Shown: one piece after another, positions 1-5,421 of the stretch
Numbering within the stretch: position 1 is the stretch's first letter
How the letters are laid out: each line of letters starts with the position of its first letter
DNA from: a bacterium
GTDB lineage: Bacteria; ARS69
Direction of reading: 5' to 3'
Length of the DNA: 5,421 nt
Assembly: GCA_025774865.1 (NCBI GenBank)
Contig: JALGZO010000599.1
Span: 1-5,421, forward strand
Notes under the pieces: generated by a model
The model's database searches: none
Told to the model about the DNA's origin: nothing
What the model saw: the letters and a program-made list of their open reading frames with translations, nothing else
Position numbers and translations under genes: made by a program

Positions 1-1444
1 GCGCCTCCGCCCGGTCCGAGTCGCGTGCAGCCCGCCAGAGATCCCAGACCGCTTCCTCGCTCGGGTAGATCAGCTGCCATGTCCACGCGACCGCGGGATT
101 GTTCCATACGTAGTCGTGACCTCCCTCGCCCCAGGAGCCTTCCGGGAGAGCGACGACCTCGGTGGGCGGAAACTCGCGGGCGTGGTCACCGAGCGTCGTC
201 AGTCCGAGGTGCGGCTCCGCGTGCAGTCCTTCGAGAACGGCTTCCAGCCACGAGACTCCCTCGTGCCACCAGTGCCCGAAGAGCTCCGCATCGTAGGGCG
301 CAACCAGGATGCTTCCCTCCGCGCTTCCCGCCAGCCGGTCGCAAACGAGGCGACAGAAGTGATCCGCGTGGTCGGCAACCCGATCCACGGCGTCGTCGGG
401 GACGTACTCCTCCTTGTCGCCCAGGTCGACGCCCGAGCCGCTGACCTTCCAGTACCGGTGCCCGCCGCCCTCCGACTTCTTGTGGAACTCCAGGTACGCC
501 GGGTCACCGGGGTAGCCACGCTCGCCGCTCCAGACCTGCGACGCGGTGGACGGATCGCGCGTGAAGAACTGCACGGCCGGAGAGCCCTCGCCCCTCCCGG
601 CGACCCAGTAGGGCGAGCGCGAATCGAGCGGTGCGAGCGGTTCCGGATGTGGTGCGCGAGCGCGATGCGCCTCGCGGCGAACGTCGGGTCGATCCCGGAA
701 CCGGGCCGAGGTCGACCCACCTCCAGACCCACCGACGAGCAGTCCGGAATCGACGGTGAAGTACCGTAGCCCGGCCCGAGCGAGGAACTCCTCGAGTCCG
801 GTCCGAACGCGATCGTCTTCCGCGCTCCCAGCCCCGCGCCACGGACCCGCGGGCCGATAGGCCGCCTCCGGGAGCCAGAGCCCACTCGGCGGAGCTCCGA
901 AATGGCGTTCGTGCACCCGGCGCGCGAGCTCCAGCTGAACGGTGATCGACTCGTCGCGCCCGAGGAGCGGAAGATAAGCGTGTGTCGCCGCGCAGGTGGC
1001 GAGCTCGAGCGTTCCGCCTTCTTGCAGGTCGCGCAACGCGCCAATCATGTCCCCTCCGAGCTCGTCGAAGAAGAAGCGCCGCGAATCTCGGTGGCGCCTC
1101 TCCCAGACCTCCGCGAGCTCCGCGAACCTCGTCTCCCCCTTGCGATGGAACGCAGCAGCTTCCTCATGTGACGTGCGGATCCGATCGTCGAGGTATTTCG
1201 CGAGCATGCCGGCGAACACCGGCGCGGCGAGCTGCTCCGCGAGAACGGGGCTCACGCCGAGCGTCACGCCGCCCGTCACCCCCTTTTCCCGCAGACGCTG
1301 CAGACTGCGCACGAGCGGCAGGTACGTCTCGAGGGTGGCTTCGCAAAGCCACTCGGCCCCGTGGGGCCAGCGACCGTGAGGGAGGACCCACGGCAAGTGA
1401 CCGTGGAGGAAGAAGCCGAAGGAGCGACGCGCTCCGCTATCCAC
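1..1444 (-). CDS. GH57 (DUF1957-type) 1,4-alpha-glucan branching enzyme, C-terminus cut by window edge
   Basis: Glycoside hydrolase family 57 protein, most like the branching enzymes that cut an alpha-1,4-glucan and rejoin it through an alpha-1,6 bond in cytoplasmic glycogen metabolism. Seen in the 481 codons present: N-terminal HGHLP (residues 14-18; first GH57 motif), GLWLPEAAY (188-196) with the expected nucleophile Glu193, and APYDAELFGHWW (382-393) with the expected acid Asp385. Branching-type signatures follow the family pattern: QVWSGERGYPGD (about 303-314), YLEFHKK (317-323), RYWKV (330-334), and the C-terminal WGEGGHDYVW and WTWQLIY. No signal peptide. I chose GTG at 1444 because HGHLP normally lies close to the N-terminus and a GAGG sits 9 nt upstream. 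This start overlaps the upstream DUF3467 stop by 8 bp. Known members are about 520-530 residues or more, so roughly 40-50 are probably missing to the left. Oddity: residues 231-278 are Gly/Arg/Pro-rich with no Tyr, so branching rather than hydrolytic activity is not certain. Confidence 0.92.
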   Translation of the reverse strand, partial: MDSGARRSFGFFLHGHLPWVLPHGRWPHGAEWLCEATLETYLPLVRSLQRLREKGVTGGVTLGVSPVLAEQLAAPVFAGMLAKYLDDRIRTSHEEAAAFHRKGETRFAELAEVWERRHRDSRRFFFDELGGDMIGALRDLQEGGTLELATCAATHAYLPLLGRDESITVQLELARRVHERHFGAPPSGLWLPEAAYRPAGPWRGAGSAEDDRVRTGLEEFLARAGLRYFTVDSGLLVGGSGGGSTSARFRDRPDVRREAHRARAPHPEPLAPLDSRSPYWVAGRGEGSPAVQFFTRDPSTASQVWSGERGYPGDPAYLEFHKKSEGGGHRYWKVSGSGVDLGDKEEYVPDDAVDRVADHADHFCRLVCDRLAGSAEGSILVAPYDAELFGHWWHEGVSWLEAVLEGLHAEPHLGLTTLGDHAREFPPTEVVALPEGSWGEGGHDYVWNNPAVAWTWQLIYPSEEAVWDLWRAARDSDRAEA

Positions 1445-1811
1445 CCGAAGGCGCCTCGGCTTCGGCCGGGACGTCCGCCCCGGGAGGTACCGTCGGCGTG
1501 AATCCGATCTTGCCATCGTCCATGTCCTTGCCCGACAGCTTGATCCCACCGTGGGTCTCTTCGAAGGTCGCGATGTTTCGGCGGAGAAGCTCGGAGAGCG
1601 CCTTCGCGTGCTGCGGGGTCATGACGACTCGCGAGTACACCTTGCCCTTGCGGTTTCCGGGCAGCGCGCGTGCGAAGTCCAGCACGAACTCCGACGGCGA
1701 GTGCGTGATGAACATCAAGTTGGAGTAGAGGCCTTCCGCCACGTCGTCCGGGAGCTCTATCGGGAGCTGCTGCTTGGGGCCCTGCGGCGGTGGCGCGGGC
1801 GGCTGCTTCAT
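1437..1811 (-). CDS. DUF3467 domain protein, small, function unknown
   Basis: A 124-residue soluble protein with no signal peptide or membrane segment. Residues about 15-88 match the DUF3467 pattern: a short hydrophobic strand (LPIELPDD), then EGLYSNLMFITHSPSEFVLDF, PGNRKGKVYSRVVMTPQHAK, and a final helix (LLRRNIATFEETHG). That family has no established biochemical role. The N-terminus is Pro/Gln-rich (MKQPPAPPPQGPKQQ). The C-terminus (about 90-124) is a low-complexity Pro/Ala/Glu tail beyond the usual core, probably disordered. I chose ATG at 1811 because GAGGAG lies 6 nt upstream; the frame stays open to about 1895 but that extension is unlike the family and crosses the intergenic hairpin. 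The stop overlaps the GTG of the downstream GH57 gene, so the two are probably co-transcribed and translationally coupled. The family assignment rests on pattern recognition and is firm; a role in glucan metabolism is only inferred from the neighbour. Confidence 0.92.
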   Translation of the reverse strand: MKQPPAPPPQGPKQQLPIELPDDVAEGLYSNLMFITHSPSEFVLDFARALPGNRKGKVYSRVVMTPQHAKALSELLRRNIATFEETHGGIKLSGKDMDDGKIGFTPTVPPGADVPAEAEAPSGG

Positions 1812-1817
1812 GAGTTT

Positions 1818-1823
1818 CTCCTC
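1818..1823 (-). promoter_or_regulatory. Ribosome binding site of the DUF3467 gene
   Basis: Read on the minus strand this is GAGGAG, 6 nt before ATG at 1811. It is the strongest Shine-Dalgarno match in the window. It settles the start at 1811 over the longer open frame reaching 1895. Confidence 0.8.
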
Positions 1824-1866
1824 TGGCGGAACGCTCGAATTCGTGAGGGTGGCCGGCGGACGGAGG

Positions 1867-1895
1867 AGATTACTCACCGCCCCGATGCGGGGCAA
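1867..1895 (-). promoter_or_regulatory. Possible promoter for the DUF3467-GH57 pair
   Basis: On the minus strand, TTGCCC (1895 to 1890; 4 of 6 matches to the -35 consensus) is followed by exactly 17 nt and then TAATCT (1872 to 1867; 3 of 6 to the -10 consensus). A start of transcription near 1860 would leave a leader of about 50 nt before ATG at 1811, with the ribosome site inside it. The match is weak, and most of a 6-bp GC hairpin lies within the spacer, so this could be chance. It would let the pair be transcribed independently of the upstream protease. Confidence 0.3.
1879..1893 (-). terminator. GC-rich hairpin after the protease gene (candidate terminator or 3'-end structure)
   Basis: A perfect inverted repeat, GCCCCG / CGGGGC, with a 3-nt loop lies about 20 nt past the protease stop codon and before the DUF3467 gene. 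It has no following T-run on the minus strand, so it is not a classic intrinsic terminator. It could be a U-less terminator, an mRNA-end stabiliser, or chance in GC-rich DNA. Confidence 0.35.
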
Positions 1896-1906
1896 GGGTG
1901 CCGTTC

Positions 1907-1919
1907 TCCGACTATCGGA
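1907..1919 (-). repeat. Small inverted repeat with the protease stop codon as its loop
   Basis: TCCGA and TCGGA pair perfectly (5 bp), and the 3-nt loop is exactly the TAG stop codon of the protease gene (1914 to 1912). Together with the hairpin 13 bp downstream it gives two short stems at the end of the gene. Five base pairs is short enough to be chance. Confidence 0.3.
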
Positions 1920-3699
1920 CGAGCGTCACCTTACCGACGGCCGCGGACCCGGACGTCGTCCGAGCCAGAAGGAAGTAGACGCCGGCGGGCACCGGGTCAC
2001 CGCGATCGTTGCGGCCGTCCCAGCGTGCGATCCGGTTCTCCGCCGTCAGTTCTTCCGTCGTCTCGAGAACGCGGATTCGTCGGCCGCGCACGTCGAACAC
2101 GACGACCTCCGCGGACTCCACTCCGGATGCTTCCAGCGAGAGGACGATCCGGGTTTCGCCGTGGACCGACGGCTGCCACGGATTCGGTCGCGCGAACGGA
2201 AGGGCGACTTCGGAGCGGAGGTTCGTCACGATCGCCTCGAAGCTCACCGAGGTAGAGACTGAATCCATGTCTATGTTCGTGAGAGTGACTCCACTCGGGC
2301 TTTCGTCGTAGAGCACCGAGCTCGGTGTGCTCGAAGGACCGAACGTCGACTGGGCGTTCGGCCAGGGGTCGCCGGCCGACTGGGCTTCGATCGGTTGCAG
2401 GGGCCGGAGCGCCGCCGAACCGTCCTGAGCCAAGAGTCGAAGGATCCGCCTACCATCCGGGTTCGTCGCCTCGCTGTTCGTCGCGCGAGATTCGTCCACG
2501 TGATAGATGAGTAGACCCTCCGCCGGCAATCCGGCGTCGTACCCGTCCTGACTCCGAACTTCCGCCAGGAAGAACTCGCCGCGCCCCGGATTGCCGTGCG
2601 ACCAGTCGACCCCGAGCGCGTTCGCCAGGATCTGGGCGGGCGGGCCGCCTTGGCTCGCACTCGTCAGCGTCTCGAACCGCTCGATTTCCTCGCCGACGCC
2701 CGCGGTGATCTCGATGGGCGTCGTCCATCCCAGGAACATCTTCGACCACGCGGACAGATGGGCCGGGATCGCGCCGGGCGCCGAATAGACCGGGTCCGGT
2801 CCGATCCGGTTCCAGCTGCCGTAGTCCATGAGATCCCAGACGCCGATGTAGTTCTCGAACGTTCCGACGTCGTAGAAATCGGGAAGGCCGAGAACGTGGC
2901 CGAACTCGTGGCAGTAGACGCCGATGGTGGCGATCGAGTCGTCCCAGGCCGGAGCGCAGGACGGTTGAACGAGCATGAGCTCCGGACAAGTGAAGTAATC
3001 GATGACGTCCGGCTTTCCCGCCACGAACTCCTGCTTCACCGTCACCCACTTGTGCGAATTGATCGACTGGAGATCCGGACGACTCGAACAGGTGCTGGAC
3101 GCCCACTCCCAGCCCTGCCCGGCGTGGATGATCAGCAGGGCGTCGACGACGTCATTGCCGTCGGCGTCGTAACCGTCGAGGTCGAGGCCCCCGTCGATCG
3201 CGGCCTGAACCGCCTCCTCGGTCATCTTCTGTGCGTTTTGGGGATAGGGGCCGGTGCCCCGGACGCCGGCGGAGTAGTCGATCTGTCTCCCCGACAGGGT
3301 CACCCAGCCATGGACATCCCCGGTCAGCTGGAACCGGCCGCCGGAGACCTCGAGGTAGTAATCGCGAACGCTCGGTCCCGGCCCGAACAGAAGATCCTCG
3401 AAGCGCGCCGGCTCGATGATGGCCCGCCGGTCCCAGAACTCCGCGAGAATGACGAGCATGTGGATGTTCCCGGGGGCCTGCCGGAATGCCGCGGGAGCAG
3501 GAGGCGGCTCGGCCGAGCGCACCCGGGACGCGGGGGCGTCGCGAAGAGTCCCGACGCTTCCACGATACGGCGGTGCCACGCACGCGGGGTCGTCGGTGGA
3601 GTAGGAGAGTCCTGGGAGGCAGACGGCGAGAGCCAGGCCCCCGACCACGGAAAGCCTACCGCGGCGGACCGTTCGTCTTCGTCGCTGTTCGTTGCGCAC
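1912..3699 (-). CDS. Secreted M6-family zinc metalloprotease with C-terminal FlgD-Ig/T9SS-like domain
   Basis: A predicted extracellular peptidase of 595 residues, resembling the immune inhibitor A (M6) group. An Arg-rich n-region (residues 4-15) and a hydrophobic core (about 16-31, SVVGGLALAVCLPGL) form a signal peptide, with likely cleavage near SYS-T (about 34). The catalytic domain spans about 76-400: it has a DADGNDVVD acidic loop (178-186, a possible Ca site), the zinc motif HEFGHVLGLPD (264-274; ligands His264, His268, Asp274, catalytic Glu265), and WDLMDYGSWN (288-297) holding the probable Met-turn. Five Cys outside the signal peptide could form disulfides. The last ~90 residues, from RPNPW (504) through VFDVRGRRIRVLE and WDGRNDRGDPVPAGVYFLLA, are a FlgD-Ig-like module of the type that serves as a type 9 sorting signal in FCB bacteria; whether it does so here is inference. 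I chose GTG at 3699 because AAGGGA lies 7 nt upstream; the frame is open to another GTG at 3750, adding 17 residues. Substrate unknown. Confidence 0.92.
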   Translation of the reverse strand: MRNEQRRRRTVRRGRLSVVGGLALAVCLPGLSYSTDDPACVAPPYRGSVGTLRDAPASRVRSAEPPPAPAAFRQAPGNIHMLVILAEFWDRRAIIEPARFEDLLFGPGPSVRDYYLEVSGGRFQLTGDVHGWVTLSGRQIDYSAGVRGTGPYPQNAQKMTEEAVQAAIDGGLDLDGYDADGNDVVDALLIIHAGQGWEWASSTCSSRPDLQSINSHKWVTVKQEFVAGKPDVIDYFTCPELMLVQPSCAPAWDDSIATIGVYCHEFGHVLGLPDFYDVGTFENYIGVWDLMDYGSWNRIGPDPVYSAPGAIPAHLSAWSKMFLGWTTPIEITAGVGEEIERFETLTSASQGGPPAQILANALGVDWSHGNPGRGEFFLAEVRSQDGYDAGLPAEGLLIYHVDESRATNSEATNPDGRRILRLLAQDGSAALRPLQPIEAQSAGDPWPNAQSTFGPSSTPSSVLYDESPSGVTLTNIDMDSVSTSVSFEAIVTNLRSEVALPFARPNPWQPSVHGETRIVLSLEASGVESAEVVVFDVRGRRIRVLETTEELTAENRIARWDGRNDRGDPVPAGVYFLLARTTSGSAAVGKVTLVR

Positions 3700-3706
3700 G
3701 CACACG

Positions 3707-3712
3707 TCCCTT
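3707..3712 (-). promoter_or_regulatory. Ribosome binding site deciding the protease start
   Basis: On the minus strand this is AAGGGA, 7 nt before GTG at 3699 and only 1 nt before GTG at 3705. It favours 3699 over 3705 and over the farther GTG at 3750. The resulting N-terminus begins directly with the Arg-rich part of the signal peptide. Confidence 0.55.
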
Positions 3713-3837
3713 CGGGCGAACGTACCACACTCTGCGCGTACCTTACGCACGCGCCGCGCTTCTCGCTACTACCCCTCAGTTCGGCGAACCCGTTGTCGGA
3801 CTTCAGGTTCCCGAGTCCCGGGGCATCGGTCGCGATC

Positions 3838-3866
3838 TTGACACGCCGTAATCACCATGATAGCTT
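3838..3866 (+). promoter_or_regulatory. Sigma70-type promoter of the hldA-hldC operon
   Basis: TTGACA (3838-3843) is a perfect -35 hexamer. It is followed by 17 nt and TAGCTT (3861-3866), a weak -10 preceded by a TG one base upstream (TGA-TAGCTT), which fits the extended -10 pattern. Transcription would start near 3873, leaving about 60 nt of leader before GTG at 3933. It lies in the divergent gap between the protease and hldA. On the opposite strand, TATCAT (3862 to 3857) resembles a -10 for the protease, but no matching -35 is visible. Confidence 0.55.
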
Positions 3867-3932
3867 GCGCGGTCCTGTACTCCCGAACGTCTTGCCCGGG
3901 CGGTTCTTGCCCCTCCTGACCGGAGAATCCAC

Positions 3933-4949
3933 GTGAGCGCACGTCGCCTGACCCCCGAGGCATCCCGGGGACTGGCCTCGCGGTTTTCGGAGAGGTCCGT
4001 TCTGGTTATCGGCGATGTGATGCTGGACCAGTATGTCTGGGGTGAAGCCGGGCGGATTTCTCCCGAGGCGCCCGTGCCGGTGGTGGACGTCATGGAGGAG
4101 TCGTTCCGGCTCGGCGGAGCCGCGAACGTCGCGCGCAACGTGGTCGGGCTCGGAGGGAAGGTGGAGTTTCTGAGCGTCGTCGGGCGTGACTCTCGCGCCG
4201 ACGATCTCCGGAGCCTCCTCGAGAACGAGGCGATCCCCACCGAAGGGCTGCTGGAGGACCCGGACCGCCCGACTACCTTGAAGACGCGGATCCTCGCCTC
4301 CCGACAGCAAGTGGTCCGGGTCGACCGGGAGTCGCGAGGCGCGCTCGACGGCGAGGTGCGGGACCGGTTCATCCAGCGGCTGCTCGGCAAGCTCCCGGAC
4401 GTGGACGCCGTGATCGTGTCCGACTACGGGAAGGGCCTCATCGACCTCGGCCTGATGGAGACGCTTTCGGGCTCGGCGCGTGAGCAGGGGGTCCTGGTCG
4501 CGGTGGATCCCAAGGAGTCGCACTTCTACCAGTACCGCAACGTCTCGGTCGTCACGCCGAACGTGCACGAGGCGTCGCGGGCGGCGCGGGTCACGGTCCG
4601 GGATCTCGACTCGCTGGAGGAGGCCGGCCGCCGTCTTCTCGGTGACCTGCAATCCGAGGCTCTTCTCGTCACCCGAGGCCCCGACGGCATGTCGTTGTTC
4701 GAGCCGGACGTCGCGACGACACACATCCCGGTGATGGCCCGCGAGGTGTACGACGTGACCGGCGCCGGCGACACCGTCGTCGCGGCCTTGACCTTGGCTC
4801 GGGCCGCGGGAGCATCGTGGGAACACGCGTCCATCCTGTCGAACGCGGCCGCGGCGGTCGTCGTCGGGGAGGTCGGGACCGCGTCGGTGACGGCGGAACA
4901 GCTCGAACGGGCGATCGAGGTGGGCTTCCCGGTGGAGAACGCGACTTGA
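3933..4949 (+). CDS. hldA: D-glycero-beta-D-manno-heptose-7-phosphate kinase (HldA/RfaE domain I)
   Basis: A PfkB/ribokinase-fold sugar kinase of 338 residues. It phosphorylates D-glycero-D-manno-heptose 7-phosphate with ATP to the beta-1,7-bisphosphate, a cytoplasmic step towards ADP-heptose for the lipopolysaccharide inner core. Motifs in order: GDVMLDQYVWGEAGRISPEAP (from residue 27; the RfaE hallmark that separates it from other PfkB kinases), GGAANVARN (61-69), KTRILASRQQVVRVDRE (117-133), SDYGKG (163-168), VDPK (191-194), TPNVHE (208-213), and the catalytic DVTGAGDT (274-281) with Asp280 as base. Length equals the stand-alone kinase or the N-terminal half of fused HldE. Start GTG at 3933 is supported by GGAG 7 nt upstream. 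It ends TGA, with its last bases shared with the TTG start of the nucleotidyltransferase gene, so the two are one operon under the 3838 promoter. Nothing appears broken or missing. Confidence 0.95.
   Translation: MSARRLTPEASRGLASRFSERSVLVIGDVMLDQYVWGEAGRISPEAPVPVVDVMEESFRLGGAANVARNVVGLGGKVEFLSVVGRDSRADDLRSLLENEAIPTEGLLEDPDRPTTLKTRILASRQQVVRVDRESRGALDGEVRDRFIQRLLGKLPDVDAVIVSDYGKGLIDLGLMETLSGSAREQGVLVAVDPKESHFYQYRNVSVVTPNVHEASRAARVTVRDLDSLEEAGRRLLGDLQSEALLVTRGPDGMSLFEPDVATTHIPVMAREVYDVTGAGDTVVAALTLARAAGASWEHASILSNAAAAVVVGEVGTASVTAEQLERAIEVGFPVENAT
4934..4937 (+). promoter_or_regulatory. Ribosome binding site for the TTG start of hldC
   Basis: GGAG (within GGTGGAG, 4931-4937) lies 8 nt before TTG at 4946, inside the last codons of hldA. 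It supports the rare TTG start and translational coupling. The next in-frame ATG, at 5018, lacks a comparable site and would remove an N-terminal helix. Confidence 0.6.
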
Positions 4950-5421
4950 CGGAGAGTGTTGCGCCGCGATCGTCGAAAGTCGCCACGCGGCTCGAGGTCG
5001 TCGAATGGCGCCGGCGGATGGCCCAGGAGAGCCATTCGGTGGTGTTCACGAACGGATGCTTCGACCTCGTCCATCGCGGACACGTCGATCTGCTCCGGGA
5101 GGCCAAGAGACATGGCGATGTGCTCATCGTCGGAATGAACGACGACGAATCCGTCGCGCGGCTCAAGGGCGAAGGGCGTCCGCTCGTTCCGGCTTCGGAC
5201 CGGGCGGAAGTGATCGCTGCCTTCGAGATGGTGGACCGCGTCGTGATGTTCCCGGAAGATACGCCGGGCCCGCTGATCGAGGCGGTCGTTCCCGACGTTC
5301 TGGTCAAGGGTGAGGACTGGGCTCTCGACGAGATCGTTGGGCGGAGAACCGTGGAAGATGCAGGCGGACGGGTCGTTCGGGTGAAGCTGACGTCGGATCG
5401 TTCGACGAGTGGCCTCATCCA
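4946..5421 (+). CDS. hldC: D-glycero-beta-D-manno-heptose 1-phosphate adenylyltransferase (HldC/RfaE domain II), C-terminus cut by window edge
   Basis: A cytidylyltransferase-like nucleotidyltransferase that joins D-glycero-beta-D-manno-heptose 1-phosphate and ATP to give ADP-heptose and pyrophosphate, acting after HldA and a GmhB phosphatase. Visible in 158 codons: a basic N-terminal stretch with a helix (LEVVEWRRRM, 16-25), the nucleotide site VFTNGCFDLVHRGH (33-46) with the HxGH signature His43-Arg-Gly-His46, GMNDDESVARLKG (63-75), RPLVPASDRAEV (78-89), PDVLVKGEDW (116-125) and DRSTSGLI (151-158), equivalent to the family's STT-x-II segment. Members are about 160-170 residues, so only a short tail is missing. 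I chose TTG at 4946: it overlaps the hldA stop (TTGA, 4 bp) and has GGAG 8 nt upstream. ATG at 5018 is a poorer alternative. The gene is in a different frame from hldA, so this is a split pair, not one HldE fusion. Confidence 0.93.
   Translation, partial: MTESVAPRSSKVATRLEVVEWRRRMAQESHSVVFTNGCFDLVHRGHVDLLREAKRHGDVLIVGMNDDESVARLKGEGRPLVPASDRAEVIAAFEMVDRVVMFPEDTPGPLIEAVVPDVLVKGEDWALDEIVGRRTVEDAGGRVVRVKLTSDRSTSGLI

Noticed and set aside
199-1044. A 281-codon minus-strand frame, and other long frames across 25-1728 on both strands
   Set aside because: The GH57 protein is read in a different minus-strand frame with no stop from 1444 to the edge and all family motifs. The others are Arg/Ser/Pro-rich shadows.
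1437-1895. Longer version of the DUF3467 gene starting at TTG 1895
   Set aside because: The extra 28 residues do not fit the family and cross the intergenic hairpin, and ATG at 1811 has a strong ribosome site.
3891-3912. Direct repeat CTTGCCC (3891-3897 and 3906-3912) and palindrome GCCCGGGC (3894-3901) in the hldA leader
   Set aside because: Could be an operator, but 7- to 8-bp GC-rich repeats are common by chance in this composition and nothing else supports a binding site.
3857-3919. A 20-codon upstream frame (ATG 3857 to TGA 3919) before hldA
   Set aside because: Its ATG lies within the predicted promoter, upstream of the likely transcript start, and no ribosome site precedes it.
3700-3932. 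Search for a riboswitch, small RNA or attachment site in the divergent gap
   Set aside because: Beyond the promoter candidate and ribosome sites I see no long stem, known aptamer pattern or repeat.
2596-3936. A 446-codon plus-strand open frame opposite the metalloprotease
   Set aside because: It mirrors a gene with unmistakable M6 motifs. Its translation is Arg/Gly/Asp/Val-rich without recognisable domains, as expected for antisense frames in GC-rich DNA.
3852-4826. A 324-codon minus-strand open frame opposite hldA
   Set aside because: The HldA frame explains the sequence fully, with all PfkB motifs. The antisense translation is low-complexity and resembles no family I know.
1-5421. Search for mobile elements, CRISPR repeats, tRNA or rRNA genes, or a defence-type cassette
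   Set aside because: No transposase-like frame, terminal repeats, regular repeat-spacer pattern or tRNA-like fold was seen. The genes are conventional metabolic or secreted functions with uniform composition.

Overview
This GC-rich window reads as chromosomal DNA from a Gram-negative (diderm) bacterium. The ADP-heptose genes imply a lipopolysaccharide-type outer membrane. The large secreted protease ends in a FlgD-Ig/type 9-like C-terminal domain of the kind common in the FCB superphylum and its candidate phyla (for example Eisenbacteria, Krumholzibacteriota, Latescibacteria or Gemmatimonadota relatives). The phylum is an inference from domain style and base composition; no rRNA or other marker is present.

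There are five protein genes in two divergent blocks. On the minus strand, reading right to left: (1) a secreted M6-type zinc metalloprotease (3699 to 1912); (2) after a 100-bp gap holding two GC-rich hairpins and a possible promoter, a small DUF3467 protein (1811 to 1437); (3) overlapping it by 8 bp, a GH57 glucan-branching-type enzyme starting with GTG at 1444 and running off the left edge. On the plus strand: (4) HldA, D-glycero-beta-D-manno-heptose-7-phosphate kinase (3933-4949), with a good promoter candidate upstream; (5) overlapping it by 4 bp, the separate nucleotidyltransferase HldC/RfaE2 (from TTG at 4946), cut by the right edge a few residues before its expected end.

The two plus-strand genes form one pathway unit. 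HldA makes heptose 1,7-bisphosphate and, after dephosphorylation by a phosphatase not seen here, HldC makes ADP-heptose. The DUF3467 and GH57 genes look like a translationally coupled pair, linking a protein of unknown role to alpha-glucan (glycogen) metabolism. The protease has no obvious functional tie to its neighbours.

I found no mobile element, CRISPR array, tRNA/rRNA or riboswitch. Nothing here amounts to a clearly new system. The points most worth a second look are the DUF3467-GH57 coupling, an unusual tyrosine-free Gly/Arg-rich segment in the GH57 enzyme where branching enzymes usually carry a catalytic loop, and the short regulatory stretches at 1867-1919 and 3838-3866.
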